Source of the DNA: Nothophaeocryptopus gaeumannii
Lineage: Eukaryota > Ascomycota > Dothideomycetes > Mycosphaerellales > Mycosphaerellaceae
DNA: 64,000 bases
Direction of reading: 5' to 3'
Assembly (NCBI GenBank): GCA_031771865.1
Contig: JASISA010000009.1
Location: 1,736,001 to 1,800,000, forward strand
The stretch's first letter is position 1. The number at the start of each line of letters is the position of its first letter. Shown here one piece after another: positions 22,392-31,458 of this stretch. Position numbers and translations under genes: made by a program. The notes under the pieces are model-generated. The model had not been told where the DNA came from and did no database searches. It worked only from the letters and a program-made list of their open reading frames with translations.

Positions 22392-23255
22392 GTTGATGGG
22401 ATGGGAAATTGTTGTCGGGGGATCAGATGGGTGTGAAGTGCAGCGAACCAGGAATTGGAGGTCGGCGGGAGCTGTTTCAAACTCTAGGTATCATCAATAT
22501 TTGATGGACATTTTGCCCAAGATCCATGGGATTCCAAGATCGGACTATCACATGCAAAAGTCTTATTCGTGTCTACGTGCGATGCAAAGGCTGTGCACGT
22601 CAATCAAGCAAGTTAACGCTCGTGTCTCTGTTGTATACTGTGCACCACTCTTGAACTGTCGTGATGATCGTCAAGCTCCAACTCCCACATTCTGCCAGAT
22701 CCTTCCCACCGCGTAGTCAAAGATCCAACCGGCTTCAAACCATCCCAATCATAACCAGCTGCGGCTGTACATCACTAGGCAGGACCGAGCCTCTCCTCTT
22801 CTCATCAAATACCGCCTCGTCACTCGCACTATCCGCCTCAGCCTGGCCTCATTCCTCCTTCTGTGAATAACCTCATCCACCTGACGAATGATCGCCAGAA
22901 TCGTGCCGAGCGCAAGCACAGCAATCCCAACGACAAAAGCTCTTCGGTGCAGTGATGACCTCGTCGCTCAGAGGTTCAATTTTATCTTCAATTATTTGCA
23001 GCTATGGGCCGACGAGCGTAGCTAGACTCTCGCGGCCCCGCCTTTTCGTAACCTTTTTTCTTTGTATCCTGCTAGCAGGTCCTCGAAGTTGGAGAGTGTG
23101 ATCCTTTCAAGAGCAAGGTAGTCATGCAGCAGAAAGTTGAAGGAATCAAGACAGTCTATGCCCAGTATTGAGCAGAGTAGCAGATTTTCGTATGCTAGGT
23201 AGATCTTACAACTGATCGCATCAGTCCAGACGGACTTAGTGTGCCATGCAAGGTA
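22392..23255. other. Intergenic region
   Basis: About 860 bases without a supported gene, between the conserved unknown and the HET pseudogene. Several stretches look like eroded coding sequence, but none gives a family match. Confidence 0.4.
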
Positions 23256-24969
23256 TCAGTCAGTGGTGTCAGAGTCTCTCCTTGAGCCCGGAAGACAGTG
23301 ACTGTGAATGAGAACGCAACAAGCTGATCCAAGTACTTCGCACGGTTCGCCGTTGGTAGAGCGCCTGCACACAAGCAGAAACCCAGGCGAATCCTCGTGA
23401 AAATGGATCAAATCCCCTATGTCCGTCTCCGCAGGCAGAGAGAAGGACTGACCCCATTGTGTCCCTAGCACGCGGGCGCCAACGGAGGGTTCCCGGTCGA
23501 GTGAAGACACATTGCCTGGTTTTGTATGTGCTACGGTGAGTCTCTCGGTCCCATGGCCCCCCATAGCCCACATAGCCGAAATTCTCATGATGAGAGAATC
23601 GCACGCTGTTACGGAGTGGAAAGATCTTGACTTTGATCTCCATCTCAATGCGATCGCTGGAGAGGGTGGCATCCGAAACATGAGCTACGGCATCTTCGCT
23701 CGAATCCTCTGAATCCTCTGGTGTGGCGTGCCGTACTGGCCGAACTGGTCCAAAGTGGGTATCTATTAGACGATGATGCTCGCGGAAAGCTTTCAATTCA
23801 GATGTACGCCGTCGAATCAACAAGTGAACCTCGTCTTAGAAATGGAATGACTGCTCAGTGAACAGGTCAGCGAGGTGCTTTATGTTCTTCATCATCGACT
23901 GCACGCTTGCTTTCTGATAGCCGATACTAGCTACAGCTTTGCCAATCGGTCTTGACGAAACCCGCGCCTCTGCTGCATATAAACGCGTACAGTCCAGCAG
24001 AACTTCCAGAAGGGGTCTGCTGTAGTCAATGAGAAGCGGACGATCCGCGTTTGGGGGCATCATTGATACGAGTCCGTAGATCTTATAGCGTGGGTCGCTG
24101 CAAAGCTTGTGCGCGTGTTGAAAGATTAATGTCGCAATATCAGGCTGATGAATTCGAGTCCCAGTTCCTTGCCTCTTACGCCAGAGGCTCGGAGCATGAT
24201 CCAGGTCACATTGTTCCAGCCGAACCACTAGGTCCGAGGGGTCACAGGCCACACCCTGGTTCAATAGTGCGAGGCAGCACTTCAGTCTCCACCGAAGATG
24301 GGACCACGTACAGGGCATGTCACCACAGAATACTTCAATTGTCCGCGCCAGGAAGCACTCTTGAGTGGTCCAAAGCCTCTGGAAGTAGATTGTGCACAAA
24401 GATTTTCGACCATCTTCGTGCCGTCTGCGCGGACCTCATCATCGTCAAGGGGTTCTTCATTGACGAGACGGGAGTCTGTGCCGAGCTCCCCAATGCATGC
24501 GGCGGCCTTCCAGGCTTGAGAATATATGAGACCCATTTTGGCAACCTGGTCTCGCTTCTCGGCAAGGTTGTCTTGGTCGATGCTAAGGGAGTCTATCCAG
24601 TAGCTGTGGCTGTCATCGTCGTGACGCACTTGACTTAATGCTAGCCAGCACTGTTCTCGTACTGCGACGGCTGTCCAGGACATCGCCGATTCTGTCCGAC
24701 ATCGTGACCGTAGCCATTATTGACTTCTCCGTGAGTTCAAGACCCCACACATATGAAATGGCGATGTATTTTCCTGCTACATCCTCGACATTATGCACGC
24801 TCAATTCGCATCGAAGTTGCTGGTCGTCTGCGCAAATGTGCAATAGCCGTATCTGGGTCTTTGAGTCTGCCAGAGTCGGTCTTGGAATAGCCGAACCATT
24901 AGGCGACTGTGCCTTTGCAGCATCGAGCGCCAACCGTGCCTGCGCGCTCGTCTCAACGAGGAGTTCTTT
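23256..24969 (-). pseudogene. Heterokaryon-incompatibility (HET) domain pseudogene
   Basis: HET domains mediate self/non-self recognition and cell death on hyphal fusion. The HET core is readable from right to left but in changing frames. KYIAISYVWGLEL is in one frame. HSYWIDSLSIDQDNLAEKRDQV and IYSQAWKAAACIGEL follow in a second, YFQRLWTTQECFLARTIEVFCG in a third, and the C-terminal GDLIHFHEDSPGFLLVCRR in yet another. The changes fall near 24640-24680, near 24400 and between about 23480 and 23840. No GT-AG pairs of sensible length bridge the first two, so they are frameshifts. The frame also begins after a TAA at 24970-24972 with no ATG in reach, so the original 5' end is not identified. It is a decayed member of a family that expands and decays quickly in filamentous ascomycetes. 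Confidence 0.8.
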
Positions 24970-25424
24970 TTAAAGCCGCCAAATTGTGCGGATGTCGTGA
25001 TCTCAGAGGCGGAAGATTTCGTACAAGCACAGTCTAATGTCTGATACAAATGCTTCAACACGCCGTGGTCGTGTTACACGACAGCGTGGCTGCGGCCAAG
25101 CTCCAATCTGACTGCTAGCATAGCCTCATCTAATGGGCAAATCGACCTCGTGAAGCGTACAGCCGCGCGACCCTCGTCTAGGTAGTCAGATGCTGATTGG
25201 CATCTTGCCTGAATCACAGCCATCCAGACTCTTTGATTATTTTACGCCGTGTCCCCAGGTAATTCCCCGCATATGCCGGATGAGGTCTTAATGCGCTGTG
25301 GACGCGTACGCATCAACATGGCGGGTAATTCGTCCCAGTACCGACCGAATGTTTCAACTCGCGTATTCTGGTGTCGGAACAGTCACGTAATGTCGTGATC
25401 GCATCCATTTTGTCAACCTCCTCT
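24970..25424. other. Intergenic region
   Basis: About 450 bases to the right of the HET pseudogene, possibly with remains of its 5' end. No other gene is recognised. Confidence 0.35.
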
Positions 25425-25943
25425 TCATCCCTCCCCCGGACTCGCCCCAGCATTATACTTATCCCCTGCACTCTTAAACAGCTCCTCCTGCATCTTCATC
25501 AAATCCTCATTACTCATGCCACTCTGCTCAATCTTGGTCTGCTTCCTCTCCCTCCTCACACTCTCCTTTTTAAAGTCCTCCGCAACCCTCCACAACTCTG
25601 GGACATACTCCCCAAAATCCAGCTCCTCCAGCGCTTTCGCAATATGTTCGCAGGCGATGGTCTTTTTGGCGTCTTTCTCAGCGATGTCGTTGGCTTCGGA
25701 GGAAAGCATAGTAATGAATTCGACACAACACTCGATGAGGGTGTCGCGAGTTTCTTTGGCGAAGGTCATGGAGCCAGAGTCGCTTGGGGTGTTGAGAGTG
25801 GGATTTGTGGAGAGGACCTCGTTGATTATTTTTTGGACGGTGGCCTTGGGGAGGGAGAGGTCGTCGTTGCCTAGAGTCATCAGTAAACGCGCGTGGGAGC
25901 GGATGTATGGTGGGGACTGACCTCCAAACTCCTTGTCTGACAT
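25425..25943 (-). CDS. Negative cofactor 2 beta subunit (Dr1/NC2 beta)
   Basis: Exon 1 is 25943-25922 and exon 2 is 25870-25425; the 51-nt intron (GTCAGT...CTCTAG, branch TACTGAT) yields the start MSDKEFGGNDDLSLPKATV and a protein of 155 residues. It is a histone-fold protein: LPKATVQKIINEVL, then a central helix ARDTLIECCVEFITMLSSEAN-like, then KKTIACEHIAKALEELDFGEYV. With NC2 alpha it forms a heterodimer that clamps TBP on DNA and regulates RNA polymerase II initiation. The tail after the histone fold (QTKIEQSGMSNEDLMKMQEELF) is also typical of Dr1. It is a nuclear housekeeping gene and is divergent from the non-coding host gene that starts about 150-200 bases to its right, suggesting a shared promoter region. 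Confidence 0.95.
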   Translation of the reverse strand: MSDKEFGGQSPPYIRSHARLLMTLGNDDLSLPKATVQKIINEVLSTNPTLNTPSDSGSMTFAKETRDTLIECCVEFITMLSSEANDIAEKDAKKTIACEHIAKALEELDFGEYVPELWRVAEDFKKESVRRERKQTKIEQSGMSNEDLMKMQEELFKSAGDKYNAGASPGEG

Positions 25944-26278
25944 GATGGGCGGTCGCAAGTGAGGTCGGTATGTGGAGGAAGTGTCCACGACTGAATTCGG
26001 GTTGTTGGTATGGTCAGAAAAGAGCGTGGTCGAGGTGGATGAGACGTCGCGAGAGTGTTATATGTTCGAGGTCAGGTTGTCGCTGCGGCGATCGCGGGAA
26101 TGACACCCCTGCAAGCACGCTAGCGGAAGCTTCCGAGCAGCTCATTCCCACAACGCGAATCTTTCTGCGAGCTCTTCCTCCTCACAACTTCGACACCAAC
26201 CTCCACCAGACCTCTTCACCACCTTCCACGCACCATCGACGCATCAACAAGGTATGTGCTCCCACTTCCTACATCCCT

Positions 26279-26383
26279 GTATTCGATGATGATCTCGTTG
26301 TCGCCCCTATCATACCACCCTTAACCCAAGGGAAAAATATGGTGATTGACCGTGTAGCCAAAACACTGGCTGAAAAGGAATAC
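26279..26383 (+). ncRNA. Box C/D snoRNA candidate 1 (intron 1)
   Basis: C box ATGATGA at 26286-26292, D box CTGA at 26370-26373, and a terminal stem GTATTC (26279-26284) with GAATAC (26378-26383), six perfect pairs just outside the boxes. A C'-like TGATTGA lies at 26343-26349. It sits fully inside intron 1. I could not match either guide stretch to an rRNA segment from memory, so its target is open. Confidence 0.6.
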
Positions 26384-26645
26384 CTCCTTCACGCTTTGCA
26401 CGATAACAAGACTTGGTGGAGCATCGCTGACTCGCTCTCAGGTGTTCAATACTTTGACAATGATCGCGACGGTTCCCACGAGGCTGCGAAGAGCTTGGTG
26501 AAAGGCTGCATTGGTGAAGGCGTGGGAGCTCGATATCAGATATTTCAGACCGAGGCAGGCTTCAGCAAACTTGCTGGGACGCTTTCAAGCTTCTTGCCTA
26601 CGACATGAGCGTTCGTGCTCTGCAAAGGTAAGCACATGCCCCGCC

Positions 26646-26738
26646 CGACTGCTAAATACTATGATGAGCAAACAAGAGTACTATCAAATACCGATCTATC
26701 ATGACGGAATAAACTTATGGTTCGATTAGCTGATGTCG
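26646..26738 (+). ncRNA. Box C/D snoRNA candidate 2 (intron 2), predicted 18S and 25S rRNA guide
   Basis: C box ATGATGA at 26661-26667, C'-like ATGACGG at 26701-26707 and D box CTGA at 26730-26733. A possible outer stem is CGAC (26646-26649) with GTCG (26735-26738), weak because it is distant from the C box. The stretch ATGGTTCGATTAG before the D box is antisense to CTAATCGAACCAT, a conserved 25S rRNA segment as I recall it. GTACTATCAAATA before the C' box is antisense to TATTTGATAGTAC, near the 5' end of fungal 18S rRNA. The guide-to-box spacing does not exactly place a known methylated base, so I do not name the modified nucleotide. Confidence 0.6.
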
Positions 26739-26882
26739 ATATCAACCGCACACATATCACATGCTTTCCATGCTGCGTACATTGCTGACGGTGAAAAGGT
26801 AGGTATCGTTTCCCGCTATCGTTTCCGACGATCACATGTCTACTTTTCTGGTAAGTCTATCTCTACTTTCGCGCACCTCGCT

Positions 26883-26978
26883 ATGCATATGATGCAACAA
26901 AACATTCCATGCTAAACCTGAAGACCCTCGGGTCTTTGTTGATCAAACTGTATGCTTTTCATCTTTCGACTGATGCAT
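26883..26978 (+). ncRNA. Box C/D snoRNA candidate 3 (intron 3), predicted 18S and 25S rRNA guide, possible snR53-type
   Basis: C box ATGATGC at 26889-26895 (last base off consensus), D' box CTGA at 26918-26921, C'-like TGTTGAT at 26937-26943 and D box CTGA at 26970-26973. The terminal stem is ATGCA (26883-26887) with TGCAT (26974-26978). The guide before D', ATTCCATGCTAA, is antisense to TTAGCATGGAAT of 18S rRNA. With the fifth-base rule the target is the A of TTAGC, which I recall as the site served by snR53 in budding yeast (18S A796). The guide before D, CTTTTCATCTTTC, is antisense to GAAAGATGAAAAG of 25S rRNA. The two long matches make this the strongest of the three. Confidence 0.75.
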
Positions 26979-27117
26979 CCCAATCCTCAACTTCCTCCTC
27001 AACGAAGCTTCTGCAGCTCGGACTGACTGGCGCCAGCAGATTTCTCCTCACTTCCATTTCTTGCATTCCCTGGCGGCTTCAATACTTCGTTCAAATACAC
27101 CACAAATCAAAGTGTCG

Positions 27118-27876
27118 TCACTCTTGAAACTGCTTCAGCTCCTCCGCATTCCACGTCAAGAGTTTCCCACTCAAGCTCTTCGGCGCATCCAGTACGAGCT
27201 TTGCCATGACATGTCCTGGCTGCTCTGGCTTCAGCAGCCCTCCAGTCTCATTCAACTCTTTGAATCTCGCTGCATCCTTGGGGTCCATAATGCCATGATG
27301 CTTCTCTCGAATATTTCTCTGCATCTCCGTGTCCACCACACCCGGCCTTATCGCCAAGCTGACAATATCTTTCTCTTCATTGCCAATCGACACAGCAAGA
27401 TGATTCAACGCCGCCTTCGCTGACCCATACGCGCCCCATGTCGGGTACGCATTCACAGCAGCTCCAGAGCTCGTGAACAATATTGTCCCTTTGCTCTCCC
27501 TCAGCGCAGGCAACGCAGCCTTCGCAATCGCTACCGCCGAGAAGAAGTTGATATCATACGCTCTCCTCCAATCCTCCACATTACATTCCCCGACCCTCGT
27601 CACCGGATCCAACACTCCATGATTCACAATTACTCCGTCCAGTTTCTTGAATTTCTCCAAAGCAAGAGTTACCGCTTTCTCTCCTACGCTGGAATCGCTC
27701 AGGTCGGCGGGCAGGATCGCTACACGTTGAGGATACTGGGTTTGCAGGTCTTCGAGGGGTTTTTGAGAGCGGGCTACAGCGACGAGGGAGTGATTCGCGG
27801 GTTGAGAGAGGAGGTAGTGCGCTATGGAGAGGCCGATTCCGCGGGAGGCGCCGGTTAGGAGGATTACTTTGGACAT
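27118..27876 (-). CDS. Short-chain dehydrogenase/reductase (SDR)
   Basis: This is an intronless 252-residue classical SDR. The NAD(P)-binding motif is TGASRGIG (8-15). VNHG is the usual NNAG-type motif at 84-87. The catalytic Ser is in FTSSGA (136-137), and Tyr150 and Lys154 are in YGSAK. The RPGVVDTEMQ segment closes the fold. The size and the ending (LVLDAPKSLSGKLLTW) resemble fungal sepiapterin-reductase/benzil-reductase-like proteins such as yeast Irc24 and YIR035C. The start is MSKVILLTGA at 27876; an open frame continues upstream but would put an odd, poorly conserved stretch before the Rossmann fold. It is probably an NADPH-dependent carbonyl reductase in the cytosol, substrate unknown. 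It is convergent with the snoRNA host gene. Confidence 0.88.
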   Translation of the reverse strand: MSKVILLTGASRGIGLSIAHYLLSQPANHSLVAVARSQKPLEDLQTQYPQRVAILPADLSDSSVGEKAVTLALEKFKKLDGVIVNHGVLDPVTRVGECNVEDWRRAYDINFFSAVAIAKAALPALRESKGTILFTSSGAAVNAYPTWGAYGSAKAALNHLAVSIGNEEKDIVSLAIRPGVVDTEMQRNIREKHHGIMDPKDAARFKELNETGGLLKPEQPGHVMAKLVLDAPKSLSGKLLTWNAEELKQFQE

Positions 27877-28452
27877 TGCGGATATCTTCGGTGCGAGGGA
27901 CAGGTGCTCCGAAATGCAATGCGAGAAGGATGTGCCTATGACAGCTGTCGTATGAGAAGGATGGTGGTGCGTGGGCGGGGGAAGAACATTGACCAGGCAG
28001 TCCTGCAAATTGACGCAACAGTCACCCCACTTCTGGCGGGCCAGTCCATCAAATATTTCCCCGCTGCCTCGCTTCTCGCGGCTCAGTCGGTGTTCTTCCA
28101 TGATCGACGGCTCCTCAAAAATGCGACCCTTTCTTCCTTCTCCACGCCTCCTCAAGCTTTGTGCGAAGGCTTGGATGCTAGGGAATGGCCACTTCAAAGG
28201 CGGCGAGGTACTGGTGTACCTACCAAGGGCTCGCCACGTACCCAGGAAGAGGAATTGATATAGTGTAGGAGATGAGAGTATTGTAAGTTGAGCATTAAAA
28301 TACGTCTTCTTCGGATCTGGGTACCTACTTTCCGTACTGTATGCTTCAATTCGCCACCGATACTACTTACTACTATGCGCGGCCTAGGCAGGCAAAACTC
28401 CTCCAACTCGATACCACCTTTCAGCTATATCCGAACATCCACCACAACCAAC

Positions 28453-29823
28453 ATGTCTAGTCCCGATCCTCTGGACATACCAGCCCGCATTCTCAATACA
28501 GACCGCACACGCGCCTTCTCCTCCTCCTTCGTTCGAGACCGCGAAGAACCCGCCAGCACAGTGATCATAGGAGCAGGGATAATCGGCTGCGCAACAGCAT
28601 ACTATCTCTCTAGAAGCCTTGCGGAAGCAGGCAATGGTGGACGACCCCAGCAGATCCATCTGATCGAAGCCAGCGAGGAGCTCTACGCCTCGGCTTCAGG
28701 AAAAAGCGGCGGCTTCGTAGCAGAGGACTGGTTTGGCCCTGCGACGGCTGGATTGGGAGAGTTGAGTTTTCGGCTGCACAGAGAGTTGGCGGAAGAACAT
28801 GATGGTTTCAACAACTGGGGGTATAGTAAAAGTACAGGGTCAAGTCTGGCCTTGGGAAGAGAAGAGAAAGGGGCGGCGAAAGGTAATTGGCTGGGTATAG
28901 GTGGTAGTCGTGCTGAAGCCGCAAGTACACACGAGTATAGCAGTGAAGACGGCGTCCCGGCTTGGATACGCAGACGAGCCGGAGATCAATATGAGGCATT
29001 GACGGAAGAAGGCGGTGTTGCGCAGGTAGATCCGTTGCGGCTCAATCAGTTTCTGCTGAGGGAGAGTATTTTGAAGGGCGTGAGATTGCATCACCCAGCG
29101 AGAGCGATTCATGTTTCGCAGGATGAGACTGGCGCGCTGAGTGCTGTTAGGATACGGCATGCCAGTGGCACAGAACATCAGATTCCTTGCACGCGGCTTC
29201 TGGTCACAGCAGGAGCCTGGACGCCGAGAGTCTTCGACGAGCTCTTCCCCTCGGCATCGATTCGGATACTAGTATCGCAGCTCGCTGGTCATTCGCTTGT
29301 GGTCAAGTCGCTGCAATGGACGAGGGAGCACGAGAGCCAGGGCTGCCATGCCATCTTCACCACGACACGAACTGGATTCAGCCCGGAAATATTCTCAAGA
29401 ATTGGAGAGGAAGTATACATCGCAGGCCTGAACGATCCGTCTCTTTCTTTGCCTGACCTCCCAACAGCTGCCAAGATCAACCCGGACTCTATCGAGGAAC
29501 TCAAGACTTTTTCTCATCTCATCCTCGGACAAGACGGAACTGACGTCTCAGATCTTCAAGTCCTGCGCGAAGGTCTGTGTTTCCGCCCGGTCACGAGGAG
29601 CGGGAATCCGATTATGGCGAGGATACGCGACGAGCAACTCAATGCGCCTGGCGTGGGACCTAGCTCTGGTATACGGACGTTGCCGGCTCCCGAAGGAGGC
29701 GTATTTGTGTGTGCGGGCCATGGGCCGTGGGGTATCAGCCACTCTTTGGGCACAGGAAAGATAATGAGTGAGATGCTGGAGAGCAAGAGGTTGAGTTGTG
29801 ATGTCTCGAGATTGGGTTTGTGA
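28453..29823 (+). CDS. FAD-dependent oxidoreductase, Tda3-like (DAO family)
   Basis: This is an intronless reading frame of 456 residues from the ATG at 28453 (MSSPDPLDIP). An in-frame ATG at 28375 (MRGLGRQNSS) would add 26 residues, and the choice is open. The FAD-binding motif is VIIGAGIIGCATAYYLS (about 37-53), then SASGKSGGFVAEDW where related proteins have the second flavin contact. LHRELAEEHDGFNNWGY, EVYIAGLND and the C-terminal GHGPWGISHSLGTGKIMSEML match yeast Tda3, a DAO-fold oxidoreductase linked to late endosomes and retromer-dependent traffic. The substrate is unknown; amine oxidation is a family-level guess. The promoter faces that of the dehydrogenase at 27876. Confidence 0.85.
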   Translation: MSSPDPLDIPARILNTDRTRAFSSSFVRDREEPASTVIIGAGIIGCATAYYLSRSLAEAGNGGRPQQIHLIEASEELYASASGKSGGFVAEDWFGPATAGLGELSFRLHRELAEEHDGFNNWGYSKSTGSSLALGREEKGAAKGNWLGIGGSRAEAASTHEYSSEDGVPAWIRRRAGDQYEALTEEGGVAQVDPLRLNQFLLRESILKGVRLHHPARAIHVSQDETGALSAVRIRHASGTEHQIPCTRLLVTAGAWTPRVFDELFPSASIRILVSQLAGHSLVVKSLQWTREHESQGCHAIFTTTRTGFSPEIFSRIGEEVYIAGLNDPSLSLPDLPTAAKINPDSIEELKTFSHLILGQDGTDVSDLQVLREGLCFRPVTRSGNPIMARIRDEQLNAPGVGPSSGIRTLPAPEGGVFVCAGHGPWGISHSLGTGKIMSEMLESKRLSCDVSRLGL

Positions 29824-30687
29824 GGGACAGTGCGCTGTATGAGCTGCTTTCGACGAGTTTGTACAAACAAGGAGACCAGCCTTGTCCGCTTTATCCGAGC
29901 TCACGCAGCATATATCTTCGAAGGAAATCTGAAGCTCTGGACTGTTGTTCAAGATCTCCAAACCCGCGTGGTGTGTAACTGTCACGATCACTATTACCTG
30001 TGGGGCGAGCGGCCGACCAAAGTTGAAGGATCAGGTACATCGTCAGCGCAACAAGATCTCCCAAAGGCATATCTATGTCGGCATCTGGATCCGAAACAGG
30101 GTCTGGCAGTGCGCAACACCTATTCACAGTCGTCAGCATTTGCCCTACAGTCCATGGAAAGTGTTCGGACAGGCCCGTCGTACGCGCTCTCCTTGCTTTA
30201 CCGGGCAAGGTTTCTCATTGCGTAACCCTCCAGTCAGCAGCAGATCATTGCCACTTCACGCATAGTCTTTCCACGACTCTTCGTAGGCTCGCCGCACGGG
30301 CCTTTCTATAGTGTTGTCGCAATCCTGTCCGACGATGGAAAGGCCGTGGCTCGTGCGACAGTTGCCCTGCGCATCTGCGGAGGCTTTGCAAATGTTGACG
30401 ATCATGGCATCTTGAAATCGAAGTATAAAGTCTCATTGCATTTCAGTTGTCGTCGATGTTCGGATATACAAAGCCAAGGAAAGAGACCGGTCACGCCACA
30501 CATCGAAAGACCCCCGACATCACTGGTCACAAGAACACCAACGCAGCAAGACTTAAGGCGGAGGCTGTTAACAGTTGCACGCAGCATTCAGAAATATCAG
30601 CACACACAACAAAGCCAACAACAACGTCGATTTGAGAACAAGACATCATCAACAACAAGCAATCAATCAAAATTTTCGACGGCAACC
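29824..30687. other. Intergenic region and probable long 5' leader
   Basis: About 860 bases between the oxidoreductase and the small gene at 30688. The right part (from about 30560) is A/C-rich with CAACAA-type runs, typical of a fungal 5' untranslated leader. A frame is open from 30346 into the gene but has no family match. No RNA gene is seen. Confidence 0.4.
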
Positions 30688-31056
30688 ATGACCAATTCTC
30701 AAGACGACTTCATCATGTCTTGCAAGCGACACGCAGACAAATACACATCCGCCCAAACAGCCTGCGTCCCCAATACCAGCGAGCAAGAGCATCACTTCCT
30801 GGCACTGCACAGATGTCGGCATCGATCTTTCGCCAAGGACGAGGAGCAGCCAAAGACGACTTCTACAACACGACCCGCGCTTACCAACAAGAGAAGATCG
30901 TCGCAAACGCTCCAGGAGATGGCTTCGTCGATTAATAAGTTTCTGCATCGGAGAACTTCATCGAGTGGGAGTGACGGGGTTGAGATGAGGAGACAAAGTT
31001 CCATCACCGAGGAGACAGAAGGAGACAAGAAGGTTTATGATTTCATGATGGCATGA
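30688..31056 (+). CDS. Small hypothetical protein
   Basis: This is a 122-residue frame from the ATG at 30688 (MTNSQDDFIMS), chosen because it follows an A/C-rich leader and has a good context (GGCAACCATGACC). No domain is recognised. The protein is polar, His/Arg-rich in the middle (ALHRCRHRSFAKDEEQ), then Ser/Thr-rich and acidic at the end (SSSGSDGVEMRRQSSITEETEG), like an intrinsically disordered protein. RRQSS is a possible kinase site. There is no signal peptide or membrane segment. It could be a stress-related small fungal protein; the evidence for translation is only the start context and length. Confidence 0.5.
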   Translation: MTNSQDDFIMSCKRHADKYTSAQTACVPNTSEQEHHFLALHRCRHRSFAKDEEQPKTTSTTRPALTNKRRSSQTLQEMASSINKFLHRRTSSSGSDGVEMRRQSSITEETEGDKKVYDFMMA

Positions 31057-31458
31057 GTAAAGTAAACTTCGAGCATGGACCACGATGCTTGGATTTGTAA
31101 GATTTGTTCACCGTGGAAGGGAACAGAATGGGAAGGGTCATGAGCCCGACCACGGAAATGGAGTTCATATGGTTTACGACCTTTATGAGATTGGACGAGT
31201 ATGGTGGTATCGAGCAAGCATGGCACACTTGGAGAAACAACGCAACTTTGTATACTAACCTGCGAAGACTTCCCAATGAACGAATTGATACAATGATGTT
31301 CCGCGACCTCTTGCAGACACCTTCAGCACCACTGTCACAAGCCGTTTGACCCCAAGCCAAAGCTCCGTCAATGCCCACCTCCATCCCATTCAACCCCAAC
31401 CCCAACCGATTCACCAACCCATAACCCCTCCAGACGCCCAGGCGCCCGCCCATCCCTG
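31057..31458. other. Intergenic region
   Basis: About 400 bases between the ends of the small gene and the convergent cupin gene. Includes a CCCCAACC-type repeat near 31393-31410. Nothing else is seen. Confidence 0.4.

Larger units (their letters stand above)
26140..27105 (+). ncRNA. Spliced non-coding snoRNA host gene (three snoRNA-bearing introns)
   Basis: The ends are approximate. The inferred exons carry no recognisable protein. Intron 1 is 26252-26441 (GTATGT...CTCTCAG, branch GCTGACT). Intron 2 is about 26628-26798 (GTAAGC...AAAAG, branch CTGAC). Intron 3 runs from 26851 (GTAAGT) to 27016 (CTGCAG) or 27039 (branch CTGACT, CCAGCAG). Each intron contains a C-box/D-box pair of snoRNA spacing. 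This is the layout of fungal non-coding hosts, where the spliced exons are discarded and snoRNAs are trimmed from lariats. The gene is divergent from NC2 beta and ends against the convergent dehydrogenase gene. A frame spanning the middle exon (26338-26608) gives no domain and crosses the first intron's snoRNA, so I do not call it a protein. Splice sites are seen; transcription is inferred. Confidence 0.65.

Noticed and set aside
26338..26608. A + strand frame of 90 codons starting MVIDRVAKTL
   Set aside because: It begins inside snoRNA candidate 1, runs across a consensus splice acceptor and shows no family resemblance; the non-coding host model explains the region better.
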